From: Gymnogyps californianus
Taxonomy: Eukaryota > Chordata > Aves > Accipitriformes > Cathartidae
DNA: 64,000 nucleotides
Assembly (NCBI RefSeq): GCF_018139145.2
Contig: NC_059472.1
Location: 101,940,877 to 102,004,876 of the forward strand
Direction of reading: 5' to 3'
The notes beneath the pieces are model-generated. The model was not told the DNA's origin and did not search any database. It saw only the letters and a program-made list of their open reading frames with translations. The position numbers were made by a program, and so were the translations under genes. The number at the start of each line of letters is the position of its first letter. Position 1 is the stretch's first letter. Shown piece by piece: positions 24,600-37,600 of this stretch.

Positions 24600-27500
24600 A
24601 GGTTATCTCTTCCAGTAGTCACCCTTCACGGGGGTCTCGCTTTCTGTAGGTGAAGGCTGGAAACATGGCCCGCTGAACAGAAGGGTTAAAGTGTGTAAAT
24701 CTGGAGAAGGGAGAGGGGGACTTCACCTGTGCGAACCTATTGGCATTTGTGGCTTACGTTTGGTGGCTGTGTAGTGTCACGGAGCAATGGCGCATCCTTA
24801 TTTGCTTTGTCCTGCCTTTCAGATGCCAATTCTTTACATTTTTTTAAATGTGTCCAACCCTTCAATAAGAAATATTGAAATATTGGAAAATTTATTGGGT
24901 AATTTTTCTTGGAGCTTGCTCATCTTTTAATCTGCCTGTTCACTGATCCAGTCACATCTCCCCAGATCAGTGGAGAATAGTAAAGCTCAAAGTAAACAGG
25001 ACAGCTTTTGCCATGGAAACAAAAGTTGCTAGGGGATGGATTGCTACTAAGCAGTGGTGTGCTCTGAAGCTGTGATCATACATCCCACATGTTCCTAGGC
25101 ACCTCGGGTTTAGGCACTGAAAAACTTAATGATTAAACCACTTCCTGTGGCCTAGATGCATGTTCTAAGCTCGTGCGTAACACAGATTTGGGTAACAGTG
25201 ACTCTCTTTTTAGCAAAAGTTTCCCAACATTTCAGCATTTAGTTTCTCAGCCATGAAGGCGAGACATGCAAATACACATCAACACTCAAGAGATCATAGC
25301 TACTGCAGTATTTATTCATCCAATGTAAATTGATGCTGTGACACGTTTCCTTCTTATTTATGGAGAACTGTTTTCTCCCACCATACTCTGACTGTTTCAG
25401 TTCCTCTGCCCCATCTGTAAGTAGCAAGAACAACATCATTATGTTTACATTGCAGCCGAGAAAAGAGACCATTTTAGGCCAAATTGCCAGGCTGCTTCAA
25501 TGAGTCAAATAGGGCTGGGAAGCCTCCCCTCTCTCCCCTCTCTCCCCAAGATATTTTGCAAAAGATAGGAGATTAATTATAAGTGGAAGAGTCTGAGCAT
25601 AAAGATGTTCAGTAGGACTAATATTATGCAGTGCTTGAAAAGAATTAATAATGCTGGCTTTTTTTCCCTTCCATTTTAAAAGGTCATACTATTTGATGCT
25701 ATCACAACTCTTTCAAGCAAAAGATCATTCTTTTGTTTTCTATTCCACCTCCCAGCTCTTATCATTTTGCTCATATGCCTGACCAAAACCACCTATTAGC
25801 ATTTTAGATTGCTAAATAAAAAGAACCTACGTGTAATATAAGTGATTCCAGGCTGTGTGGTTCTTGTATGCAATTCTTCATCAAGCTGTTAGAAACACTA
25901 CACCCTCCTTTCTCTCTCTTGACTAAACCTACAGATAGTGCAGTGAATGCAAGATAGTGTTTATACGGCTTTCTGTCACATTACATTGAGTTTTCTTAAA
26001 TTAATTGCAATAACTACAGTTGCTGATTCAGACTCAGCAATGTGCTTCACCTGCTTTCTGAATTCTGGAGAAACCAAAGAACCTCTAAAATTGTCTCCTG
26101 GTGGCAGCTGGAGACACACGTTATCTGGTCATGTTAGGTCTGGTCCTTCCCTGTGTTGACCTTATGGAGTCACTTACACCTGGGGAAAATACCTCCCTTT
26201 CTGCTCATTATGTGATGCTAAATATGCTTACCTGGGTGACTTAAGCTGGCAAGGAGTTAAGCATAATTTATTTAAGGAGATAAGAGTTGATGTGAGAATA
26301 AAGATCTAAGTAAGGACCCGAGAGAATGAGTCTCCGCAGAGCTTTGGTTGGCCTCTTTACTTTCTTCTCCTTCTGTTGTGGGAGATGGAGTGCTTGCTTA
26401 CTCATAACCAAAAGACGTGTTGAGGGATATGGACATAAACTTTTCCTGTCCTTGAGGTATAGGCTGTGTGACCCTGTGTGTGAGAGCTGGGGCAGCTGTG
26501 GTAAACCACACCATTGCTTCATCCTCTCCTTTCACCCTAAGGTATTTTTATGAGGTGGGCAGAACTCCGGTTTTATGAGAACTCTTCAGTGCTTGTCCTG
26601 TGGAAGATGGCAGATAGCTGTTGAAGAAGTGGTGGCAGTGAGAAAACGGGACTTCTTCTCCTCTCTTTTCAAGTAGGGAATAAACAGCAGAGGGAGGGAC
26701 TCGCAAGGGAAACAAAAAGAGCTCTTTTGCAATAGAACAAACGGGCTCCCAAAGTAGAATAACTTTCAGTATTTCCCCACAAGAGTTCAGATCCTATACT
26801 TATATCCATACCACTATTTTTTTTGTACCTCAAAAAGTAATAGTGTTCAAAAGCTCATAGCATGGTAAAAGAACACAACAAACATTTTTTTCAATAGATT
26901 AACTGTAGCGGGAAACGTCAGCATTAGCAACATACAACTTGACACGGGGTGGCCTGGGTGCCAGGCTCTCCCTGCTCACCTGGTGAGCAGCTGGTGCTGC
27001 CCAGGAGTTTCCTGCTGCCTCAAGGTCTCCGTCCACCCTGCCTGTTTCTCTGCCTTGCCTGGGAAGGCCAGCACCTTGAGCACACTCCGGAGGGCACTGA
27101 TGCTGTACCATCGGCAGAGAGCAAGCCCATCCATAGAGTCAGAGAGCACTTTTCTGATTTCCTAACACTTCACGGTGGCTGAAGTGGAAAAGGGAAACCT
27201 GCAGGGGATGCAAAGGCAGTTCTGGGTTCAAAGAAGGGGCTTCTGCCAGAAGCTGTGCCTGGCACTACCCCTGCTGCTCTGCAAAACTCAGCCACCAGCA
27301 CTGTCCCCTCTGCTCTCCTGGAGGGAGCTCTGGCCCTTGCTAGGGCCCCCAGCATCATGCGGGCCTCCTCCTCCACTCGGTCATGACTTCTGTGAGAGCC
27401 TTGAAACCTCATCATGAGTTGCAAGAGAGATATTTGCAATTATAAGATGCTGAGATCATGAAATCCCAAACTAAATACATATTAGATATACAAAATAAAT

Positions 27501-28876
27501 AAAAAACAAGATTACTGTTTCTTATCAAGAGGAAAAAGCAAACCCCTTTTTGTCCCTGAGCCAAGAACACACCCAGATTCCAAAAGGCTGGAAGATCACT
27601 GTTGTACCAGCGGTGATTTTGGAGCCAGCCAAGAGCTTTATTCAGCCTGTTGCCATTCCCCATCAATAATTTCTGGCTTCTGCTTAATTTAAATGCAGCA
27701 GTGTTTGTTTTTCTTCCATGCTTGGGTATTTCGTACGCAGCAAGATCACCCATTCCTGAAGGGCGAAGGGCTGTAGGTCTGCAAAATTGGGAGGTCCTAG
27801 CTGCCATGAATATGTCAAACCTTCCCTCTAAGTAAAATTGCTGTGGCAATCAGATGAACTGCTTGAAGCTGATATAAATTGAGCTGTGACATTCAGATGC
27901 AAGTACTGATTAACAGTTCCCTTTGGACTAAGACTTTTTGAACTTCTTTAAAGAGAAGTCAGTCAGCTTAAGTAACATTGACCTGTTGCTCAAGTTTTTT
28001 AGGGGCTAGTATTACTTCAATGAATTCAGTAGCATCACACATGTGCAAGCAAGTTCAGGCCTGGGACCTGCATAGTTAAATACAAATTTTGTGTGTTAGG
28101 AGAACTTCCGTAAAGTGGAAAGAGTAGGGAACATTGTTGGTAGTTTTCATAGCAGGCAGATTCTGATTTTATTGAAGTCAGCAGGAGCTTGGGCATTGCC
28201 TTCTCCAAGGGAGCAGTGGTTTGCCACAAGTTTAATACTTCTGTTTCACTCTCTTCAGTGAGCAGATTGGTGCTGTTATGGCATTCCATATTTTTCATTT
28301 TTAATTATCCGTATTTAAGTACAGGATATATATACAGTTTCAATCTGTCTAGGACTTATTTTGCCTCTGTTTCTCATGGCTATGAATGTTACATCAATGC
28401 TTTGTCCGGCACTTCAAAAGCTCAGGCAAAAACATTAAAAAAACCTTACCTAGCGGTTTGGAAAGTTCCTAAGGTTGCAAACTCTAGTTAACTGATAGAA
28501 GCGGTCTGGATGAGAGGCAACATGAGCCCTTGAGGGATGCTGGCTTTTGTTACCTGATATATTCCGCTTTTTTAAGTCTCCATGGAAATGCAGTAGCATG
28601 CTAGTGCAAAAGATGGGGAGCGGGCACCCTGCGTATGGGAGGGATGTTCCCTGCAGCACCTTTAGGCTGTGCTGCACCAAGATGCTGAGTACCTTAGGTT
28701 CGCTTGAGCTGAGTTGCCGCATGCAACTCTACCAGGCTCATTTCTTGGTTTGGAAAAAAGTGAAGGAAAGGTCCCTCCTGGGCTGCTTTTCTTCATGTCA
28801 TCTGGAGAGTCTGTAGCCAGCTTTGCTCTCCCGCCACATCGATAACGGTCAGCTTTGCATGGAACCTCTCATTGCA
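24600..28876 (+). other. NRSN1: remainder of NRSN1 intron 1, nothing else recognised
   Basis: AT-rich sequence between the CpG island and the acceptor of the first coding exon. It has only short open frames with no recognisable product and no clear repeat boundaries. Near 28170-28200 it holds a decayed copy of the 'TGAAGTCA..GGAG' motif discussed in the findings. Confidence 0.6.
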
Positions 28877-28886
28877 GGTAGGAAGG

Positions 28887-29075
28887 ATGAGCTCCTATGC
28901 TGACATCTGCGGGTCCAAGCATGCGCAGGGCAGCACCGAGGGAGGGTACCAACGCTACGGAGTTCGGTCCTACCTGCATCAGTTTTATGAGGACTGCACA
29001 GCTTCAATTTGGGAGTATGAGGATGATTTTCAGATCCAGAGATCGCCTAGCAGGTGGAGCTCTACGTTCTGGAAG
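28887..29075 (+). CDS. NRSN1: neurensin-1, first coding exon (residues 1-63)
   Basis: Neurensin-1 is a small two-pass membrane protein of neuronal vesicles, associated with neurite growth and nerve-ending transport. This exon encodes the cytosolic N-terminus. It has a variable start (MSSYADICGSKHAQ) and then the highly conserved core GGYQRYGVRSYLHQFYEDCT plus the acidic IWEYEDDFQIQ segment, ending ...WSSTFWK. An acceptor (CTCATTGCAG, ending 28877) lies 9 bases before the ATG. The ATG has A at -3. Reading upstream of it remains open for a few codons but runs into the splice site, so this start is preferred. The exon ends in phase 0 at AAG|GTACTG and joins the second coding exon without a frame change. 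The identification rests on a near-identical match to the mammalian protein as I remember it. Confidence 0.96.
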
Positions 29076-30109
29076 GTACTGCCTGTTGCTGTTTACCGGA
29101 GAGAGAAACTCCCATTTCAAGACTTTCCCATGTAACTAACAGTTTTAGGTATTCATCCAGAAAGGCCTTCTGTTGCTCAGTTTTCCCTGAGATGACTGAA
29201 TAACCATCTGTCTGAAAGCAGGGTGCTCTTACCAAGATACATCAGCTTCCAAGGGAGTTCTGGGGTCTTTGGATCCTCTAGTTTCTCTGTCACAAGGAGC
29301 CATGTCACTGAAACATCAAAGTCTTATCTGGGAAACCCCACCCATAGCTTGAAAGCATAGTTTACCTTTGCTCTGCAGCCACAGTAGTCCTGCCAGATTA
29401 CTGGGAGTAGGACTGGTAGGTTAACAGCAGTAACTCTGGGACTGTGTGATCTAGGGAGCAAGAGAACAGCAAGATCTCCATTAAGGTCAGGGAACTTGAC
29501 AGAATTGGAGAACACCAGAGGTTGGAAGGGGCCTGTGAGGCCATCTAATCCAACCCCTCTGCTTTGATGGTAGGGCCATTCTGTGTGAGCCAAATTTTGC
29601 ACTTACACTTGAAATATGCTAGAAATATTCTGTGATCTGTTCACGGCAATAGCAACTTCCTTCTAATCCCTGCAAAGGAATGACATTTCATGGAGTAAAA
29701 GCAAGCGGTGGATATGACGCAGACCATCAGCAGGGACTGAACTGTTGGTGCTAACCACCACCTAAAGCTAAAGAAATAATCAGTCACACAGCACTGGGCT
29801 TAAACTGCGATCCTCTCTGTGATGGGGCCTTTGGACATGAAATGCTATTTAGACATATAGATGTGTATTCCATTGTTTCCAGAAATGTCAATACTGAATT
29901 ATATAAATATGAGTTGTAAAAAGACAGTTTCTCCATGTGTTCTAGTAGGGCCACATATGACCTAAAAGAAAAATATCAGCCTTCTCCTAGAAGAGAGAAC
30001 TGTACCTGCAAGACACTGTGAAAGCTAAATGCCTCCTAGGACCACTTACCAACTAAAAACTGGAAAGGCATATTAATTGGTTTTTTTTGTTTCTTTGTTT
30101 GTTTTCCAG
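29076..30109 (+). other. NRSN1: NRSN1 intron 2 (1034 bp), with a CR1 relic
   Basis: Starts GTACTG and ends in a T-rich tract followed by TTTTCCAG at 30109. It carries a short CR1 3'-end fragment (listed separately). No other feature is visible. Confidence 0.9.
29499..29590 (-). mobile_element. short CR1 3'-end relic in NRSN1 intron 2
   Basis: Read on the + strand, the stretch GGTTGGAAGGGGCC followed by CCATCTAATCCAACCCC is the familiar reverse complement of a CR1 3' UTR. The same block is recognisable in the longer CR1 copies of this window. The ends are unclear and no octamer is preserved, so it is an old fragment. Confidence 0.65.
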
Positions 30110-30508
30110 GTCGGACTCATCTCTGGGACGGCTTTTATGCTGATAGGTTTAACGGTTCTTGTAGTGGGTTTTCTTGTGCCACCGAAAATCGAAGCTCTTG
30201 GGAAAGATGATTTTGTTGTGGTGGATACCCGTGCCATTCAGTTTAATGGGTCCCTTGATATATGCAAGCTGGCAGGAGCAATCTTGTTTTGTGTTGGAGG
30301 GTCCACCGTGGCAGCGTGTCTGCTGATGTCTGCTGTTGCTAAAAGTTACTCCAAAGAAGAAAAGTACCTCCAGCAAAGATTTAAAGAGAGAATAGCTGAT
30401 ATGAAAGCCCATGCAAACCCAGTCACAAAAGCTCCGGCACCGGGAGAATCAAAGATACCTGTCACTTTGTCCAAAGTTCAAAATGTCCAACCTTTATCTG
30501 AAACCTGA
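30110..30508 (+). CDS. NRSN1: neurensin-1, second coding exon (residues 64-195 and stop)
   Basis: Continues neurensin-1 in phase 0 after acceptor TTTTCCAG|GTC. Residues 64-87 (VGLISGTAFMLIGLTVL...) form the first membrane segment. Residues 88-112 are a short loop with an NGS sequon at Asn109. Residues 113-140 (KLAGAILFCVGGSTVAACLL) form the second membrane segment. A charged tail follows (YSKEEKYLQQRFKERIADMK, possibly helical), then a proline- and alanine-rich end (PVTKAPAPGESK...QNVQPLSET). The stop TGA is at 30506-30508. With the first coding exon the protein is 195 residues, the same length as the human protein as I recall it. Nothing is missing or broken. The lower conservation of the last residues is normal for the family. 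Confidence 0.96.
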   Translation, partial: VGLISGTAFMLIGLTVLVVGFLVPPKIEALGKDDFVVVDTRAIQFNGSLDICKLAGAILFCVGGSTVAACLLMSAVAKSYSKEEKYLQQRFKERIADMKAHANPVTKAPAPGESKIPVTLSKVQNVQPLSET

Positions 30509-31190
30509 CCCTTTCCTTAGGTTTTGTTTCTCACTTGTAGATCACTTTAACTGGAAAATATCAGCTGTTGTTGGCATATGTGGTAGTCAATTACAACATG
30601 GAGTGCTCTGCCGTGCAAACACACAGCTGATGGGGAAGCTGCTCCAATACAAATTTAGGATTGGGAAAAGGGAAATTATGTGATTAGACCTGTGACTGAT
30701 ATATTCAGTGTACTCGAACATTTTAATCTGTGTTGAACCAATAAGTCCTTGCAACAACAATTAGATGTTGAGCTTATCAGATTGCATCCCTGGAAAACAT
30801 AGGGTGCGTTTATGACAGCTGTACCAGGAACACTGTACATCCCACTATTTAAAGTTTAGATGCGTTGGCTTTTTGTTTAAGTTTCTTCTTGCCTTTAAAA
30901 TACTGTTTAGTCTTACTTCTACTGGCTGGTTCTGCTGTCTGGGAAGCCAAGATTCTGCCCTTGTAATTTGCACTTGTCCTCCTGTCACATGCTACAGTCA
31001 GTATCAAAGTAATACTGCACAGGTAAAACACACATGACAGTGAGTGCCCTTAATTTGATCCTGGCGTATGTCACTTCCCAGCAATGTTACTTTCTGGGAA
31101 AGGCAAATTGTACTTGATCCTGAGTTACAATTAATCTGTGCAAAACTGCCACTTTTGTCTGAGTCATTGCCATATTAACAAAAAATACAA

Positions 31191-31196
31191 AATAAA
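31191..31196 (+). terminator. NRSN1: polyadenylation signal candidate (proximal)
   Basis: AATAAA hexamer about 680 bases after the NRSN1 stop codon, in an A-rich context. Confidence 0.45.
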
Positions 31197-31647
31197 GATA
31201 AGGAATTCCTATGGGAGGAGGAATATCATACTTGTGTATCTTTGGTTTGATACTGTTTCTTTCATTATATTGTATTATGTTTGATGCTCATACAAGATGT
31301 TTTAGTTTTGGCTGGGTATGGATTACTAAATGTGGTTTGATGTGCCCAGGCCCCATATTCTGTCAGTACATTAATGCCATGTTAGATGACCTTAACATGT
31401 TTTGAAATGCTGTTTATATTTTTATAGAGGATAGAAAAAGTTATGCTTAACCAGATACGTTTGTGTAAATGCTTACCTGAAGACTTGTCCTTTCATGGAA
31501 GACCCTTAATTATTTTCCCACCCAGGGCAATTATTTCACTGTCTTAATCTATGGATTTAAATTAAACTGTATAAAGAAAGATGTGACATTTGTACTCTCT
31601 GACAATATGTGCCATCTTATAGTTCTGTCTATTTTTTGAATGGATTG

Positions 31648-31653
31648 AATAAA
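31648..31653 (+). terminator. NRSN1: polyadenylation signal candidate (distal, preferred)
   Basis: AATAAA about 1.14 kb after the stop, followed within 40 bases by a GT/T-rich stretch (TTTTGTG), as expected of a cleavage site downstream element. Confidence 0.55.
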
Positions 31654-31679
31654 ATTCTAGGCGTGAGCCAACCATGCAT

Positions 31680-34600
31680 TTTGTGAAAAGTCTCTTTCTA
31701 GTCAAACAGGTTTCTCTATAAATTTAATATTTCAATTTGAAAGGAGAAATCAGCAGTTGAAACTCACCAGTCTCTTAATGCAGTCTGTGTTTTCAGCTTT
31801 CATAGGTGAGGAGATCACTTTGGTGCTGAATCAAAAAGATTCCAGCACGCTAACAACAGGTACATGGTAACAGCTGTGCTCTTTCCCTCGCTGATAAAAC
31901 ATTCTGTGGACTCGGTTCATACTTTCACGACTTAAATAAACCAGAACATACATGTTTGGAAGTTTCAGCTGAAGCTGCAATAAATATTGTGCCTGACAAC
32001 AGCATTGGAAGTAAAATTTTCTTCTGCAAAGAAAGTGCCTATCTTAGCAACGCAATTGCAATGTCCAAGCATTAGCACTGAAAAGATCGACAATCAAGAG
32101 CTTGTCACATGCACACTGTCACAGAGAATGAAATGAAGTAGGTTTTGGTGCATCTGACAATTCACTGGCACCCATATATTAGAAGTGCAAAAGCACATTG
32201 CACCCAATGCTTAAAAATAAGATTGTAATCTTGGGGCAGAAGTAGATGAAGCAGTGCTAAAGAGGAAAAGATGAGAAGACTGGTAAGGTGAGGAGCTGTG
32301 TGTTATAAAGAAAGCAAGAACAGGGGTGATGGGTAGTGATTACTCATGAGGGACGTGGCAGGACTGGGACACAGGGACGGGCTGTCACCGCTGCTGTTCG
32401 TTAGTTATTCCAGGTAGAGAGGGTCCTCAGCACTTTCTTTTCAGGCTGGGAGGAATTTTGTTTACTGCTATTAGCTTTCACTGCTGTCGGGCTATCGGTG
32501 TGTGGGCAGCAGAGAGTCAAACTGTCCTGACCTTTTCAATTGAGAGTTTTTAATTAAAAATTGTGCATGGAGGAAATGTGACATTTTAAGTTTTACAGTG
32601 AAGTTCACCAAAGGAGATGAGATTGAGGGCTCCTGTAGCTATTACTGAGTCCCTTCTCTCCACTTACCTTTTGTTAACATTGTACTGGAAGTTTGACTGA
32701 AAATCCAGCTGGAAAAGAAAGCACAGGTTGGGCTTGTTTACCACACAGATAATGAATAGAGCTGATCCAAGCACCAGGCGCTTGGTCACACTGTGCATCG
32801 CTCCTGCAGAACTGAACATGCTTTGACAGTATGAGAGAGGATGAGTCATGCATGGCATTACCCAGGTGTTAGGGAAAAAGAAAAACCCTTGAGGATTTTA
32901 CTGAAGCTTGCTGGGATAGGAAGTACGTTTGGGATTTAGCAGCAGCAGCAAAGCTGGTAACACTGTCATGGCTAACGTTTCCACACACATTTCATCTCAT
33001 TAAACCCTTATTTCAGTTGCTTAGAGCTTTTCCAGAATTGAGACCTCCAGAAGCTGCAATCCTTCACAGCAGAGAATCAGTGCCACACAGGGTTTTTGTA
33101 GAAATACTGAGCAGAAAATTGCTCTGTTACTACTAAGAAGCCACATACTGGAAAGGTAAGACATGTTAGAAACATTTTCAAGATCCATTTCCTTATAATG
33201 TTTTAACACTTTCATCCTTTGGTGCAGGAACTGAAGCATCAGCAAAAGAGCAGTGGAGATGTGCTTTTTGCTGTTCTCATGGAAAATGCCTGTGATATGA
33301 TCTCCAGCTGGGGAGCAGTGAGGGGCAGCCAAGCTCCCCGGGAACTTTCCAGTGAGGCTGAGGGCAATCTGTCCCTGCACATATCTTTTCCCTACCATAT
33401 ATCTTTTTCCCTTTTCCCATCCCCACCAAATTGCAGCACACGCTCCACTCCAGGACTGCCTGGGACTTCACCTCCTGGCACTGGCTGCCATCACCTTTCC
33501 AAAGGGTCCATGTTAATGGACACCCTGGTGCAAATAAAATACGGCTTAAGCAGCCAAGCTCTTTTTTTCCAACCCTCTGACCTCCCCTCTCAAGAGGCTT
33601 CTTTCAGTTTCTTCATGTTCACCTTATTTCTTGTTCTTCTAGCCTCATTTGGCTTAAAATTGCAATGCAACCCCTCTTAGCCCAACACCATTTTCTCGGC
33701 AATTGTGGTGAAAGAAATCACATTTTTCAGTCTGAGCGGTAATCACTGACTTCATTTTGGTTAATACATGCTCTCCTGAAGGTTAGGTCTGCTTCCCCTA
33801 CCACACTGTGCAGAAAAGGCTTCTCTTTAGCATCTGTTCTGTCCTCCCTCCTCCAGGCTGTCTTGACCCCTTTATTTTTCCATTTGTTCCCAGTGCACAG
33901 TGAATCACAGGCAAAGGCAGAGACGCAGAAATGTCCCCTCCTCCCGAGCTGCCTGTAAGCAGATTTAATTCCCCGTTTCTGCTACAGCCTCAGCCTGCCA
34001 TTTCCAAGTATGAGATTTTTAATCATGTGCAAGTGCAAGCAAACAGCTCTTCACGAAAGCAGCGGCAGCAGCTGCAGAGTGGGGAGGCTGCAGCGTCCTG
34101 ACCAGCGGCCAGCAGAGAGAGAGGTTTGGCGGGGGGACTGCAGCAGCAGAACCTGCACACTGGGGAGGCTGTTCAGCCCCTGAGGACATGAAATCCAAGG
34201 GAGACAGCAAAAGACTGCAAGAACCTTAGTTGGATGCACTTTGCCAGCAGCTTTCTATCAAAGGGCTAATAGCAGAACAACAATTTTGGTGAAATAAAGG
34301 AATTAGCACTTCGGCTCGTTCAGCACTGACCGGTCATCCTGCCATTATGCAGCAGGCTGCCCTCTCAGCTCACTGCATGTCAGGGGTAGCAAGACAATAC
34401 GATGCTCCCTGAGCAGGCTCTGGAGGCACAGCCTCGCTCCCTCCTCGTCCTGCCACTTCCACGGCTGAGAGAAGCAGCATCTCTACAGAGCATTACCCTG
34501 CACCGGTCATTGGGGGTTAATGCCCATGCACCACTTAGAGAAATGATGTTTGAGTTTTGCCAGATCATCCCCATGGCATATTTTGTCCTCGAGGAACATC

Positions 34601-37600
34601 ATTGCGAATGGGGAGACCCACGTACTCTCCTCCTATTTCCGATATTTAGAGACTGTGCATGCTCCTTCTGGAGCCTGCTGATCTCTGGGCAAACAATTGA
34701 TCCACACCCTGGTTTTTCTTCAGCTCTTATCTGGACGTGTGGCAGACCACACAGTGCGCATTTCCTGCATCAGCTCACTTTATATACATTAAGCAGGGCA
34801 AAGCTCAGTTTTGCTGTCAGATAATTTACAGAGGGATTGGTATGGAAATAATCTCTGCATATTAACAGTAGGTCAGGCAAACACTTCTAACAGCCCTGCA
34901 GACAGAAGAGACAGCATCAAGTAACTTCTTTTATTGTTTTGTCTAATCTTTTGCAGCTATTTTTTGAAGGCCCAGTTTTTCCATAGTTTACCATTCATGG
35001 CTTTTGCAAATAAAGATGGGAGATAATATTTAAACACTGCTAATAAGCTAGTCAATTTAACAATGTACTAGATATGCTGCTCTAGCAATTCCAGCCTCAA
35101 GACTCACAGCTTCAGGCCGTTGCCTAGCTCAAGGCACCCCCCAGTCTGAGGCTAGGAGGATGAGTTTTGCGGCGGACGAGAAGGCTTTCTGGAATGTCAT
35201 TATTTCCCTGCGTCTGCTCACCTAATGACTTCAGCATTTACTGCCCTTTCTCTCCCTGCCTCCTTCAGAAACCTGGAGCCCTGACATTTCCTTCCTAAGC
35301 CTCTGCACCTATTTTCGGGACAGCAGCAGGGGTGAGGCGAGAGGGACCCCTGCCCCAGGCACGTCTTGGAGGGGGTGCAAAACGTGCCTGCCTGAAACAG
35401 TGGCACAGGGGAGGCAGGTCTGCAGCACAGGCAGGAGGGAGACAAAGGGGGAGAGAAGCAAGCGGGAAGGAATCCCCAGGGGAGAGCTGGTGAAACGCAG
35501 CATTTCAAGCATCAATATTGGTCATCTGTCAATGAATATCAGAAGAGACAGTCAGTGAATATTGAAAGCACAGAAAAACTTGCTGCAGGTCTAAAACCTG
35601 TGACCAGAACAACATAAATACAGTGGCTACAATCTTCATGGAAGTAGACATTTAAAAAAAAAAAAAAAAATCAACTTTTAACATCAATATTCTGTCCACC
35701 ACAGATGGCTAGACAAGCATGAGGGCCTTATTGTTGGACAAATGCATTGTCTCCAGTGTGAGGACACATTTTTTCTTTTAATATACTATAACAAAGAAAT
35801 CTCTTCTGATAGCTCTTGCTCAGACTGGGTTCAGCTCTCACCTGACCCCTTGCAAAGGCATTTCTCCTGAAAATGGAGCAAGTTTGTGCCAAGACAAAAA
35901 CCCTCACTTCAAAGACTGCTGAACACTGCCACTATCTCCGAGAAGCGTGTATCAGAGAGTCCCCCAGTATCCATCACACACAGGCTGGCTGGGTCTCTGG
36001 CTCACTGGTTTGTAAGGCCACAACCAACTGGGCTCATCTGCATCTCCCATTGCAAAGCAGAGGTGACTGAGCTGGCCCAGAGCAAGGCACACCATCAATG
36101 CAAAGCAGAGCAGAGGCAGTCACTGAGACCCAGGATAGCCACAGGAGCCAGTGCCACTTCCTTTTGGCTCTGTCCTGTAGCTCAGCTCTGGGGGCAGGGG
36201 CAGCTCCAGCATTTTTCCAAAACCACCACAGGAGCCACGTGAACTTCCACATGCCCTCAGAGCCAAGGTCTCAGATTTCCCTGGGGTAAGACATCACCAT
36301 CTCTTGGAGTGCTTATGACATGGGCTGTGGTAGGAGCTTGGTCCCTCGGAGTGAACACCCGTTAGGGAGAGATGATTGCAGCACGTGTAACCAGCCCCTG
36401 TGTAGCTCAAAATCACAAAATAATGTACTGTAACTAGCTTGTGCTGACCTCCAGGTGATCATGTAACTGTGGAAAGTGATAGGTTGAGTTAGTTGGTTTA
36501 AACGTGTCTTGTGTTTAACCGTACCTCTACATGAGCTGCCATCAAACCTTTGCCCTGACATGGAGCATTTTCTGGGTCCTCTGCCCTACCACCGTCCCTC
36601 CAGCAGCAGGGACTGCCCTCTGAGGAGTGCCCCAGCATTGCCGTCTGAACCAAACTACTCTTTCTCCAGACACCACACATGCTTAGCCTAAGGTATGACA
36701 GGAAAGCATCCTCCAGATCACGCAGAAGTTCACCTGCCTGAACCAATGGCATAAACCGAAGGCCTCAGCTCAAAAGCAGCTCCAGAGCCGATAGCCAGAT
36801 GATTTTCTCTCTGCAGGTGCATTCATGGCATCCATGTTGAGAGGGCTCTGGCCCCTAAGTTGTCTGGTAGTCTGCCAAGTCCATTCATACAGGTTGTCTG
36901 CAAGCAACCCAGCAGGCAGGCACACAGAAGGCAGTTCCCAAACCATTCTCCAAGAGCAGTGTAGACCAGGCCACTGAGTCCTCACCTTCGAAACACCCAG
37001 CTGTGGATCACACAGATGTTGGTTTAGAAGATCCCCAAAACATACACCAAAGTAGCTCCAGATCTGCTCTGCAAGGAGGCCACTGGCTGTGTCTCCTGCA
37101 CGTCTCACCTGCGTTCAGGCATGCACACAGCAAAGCGCAGAAACCAGAGGTGTCAAAGACTACAATCTGCATCCCACGTGTAAGGGAATTAATATAGCAC
37201 AGGCTTGTTGCTTGTAAGCAGGGGTAAGGAGTAAAGGGGGCAGAGCTGCTGGGAGCACCACGTGCCAGGGAAATGGGCCATGGGTGGATGGAGCTGAATA
37301 CCCACGGATACACGGGCTGCTGAGCACCTGACACATACATCACTCCTTTCAGGAGCCCTGATAGGGAAGCGTTACGGGCAGTCCTTTTCATTTGCTGGTG
37401 GAAGCAACAGACTTCCAGAGAAGTAGGCATTTGTCTGAAAGCAGTGGCAAACACTACTAGGTCAGTCACCACGCCACGATCTCCTTCCCTTGCACACCAG
37501 CCAGGCTCCTGCCCACCCCCCAGCAGCCAAGGTCAGGCGCCCTTTGCAGCACCGTGGCTCTCCCTGCTGTGGAGCTGCAGCGGTATATCTGAGTGTGGAT

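Larger units (their letters stand above)
30509..31672 (+). other. NRSN1: NRSN1 3' untranslated region (probable extent)
   Basis: AT-rich noncoding sequence directly after the stop codon. AATAAA signals occur at 31191-31196 and 31648-31653. I place the main end about 20 bases after the second. Further AATAAA hexamers at 31935 and 31979 could give longer forms. The exact cleavage site is inferred, not seen. Confidence 0.6.

Noticed and set aside
23594..24622. Minus-strand open frame of 342 codons, plus several other long frames on both strands in the CpG island
   Set aside because: Stop codons are rare in very GC-rich DNA. The products are Pro/Arg/Gly/Ala-rich with no domain, and frames overlap in nearly all six readings.
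29076..29135. Continuation of the first NRSN1 coding frame past the donor
   Set aside because: The AAG|GT donor joins in phase to the next exon and gives the full-length conserved protein.
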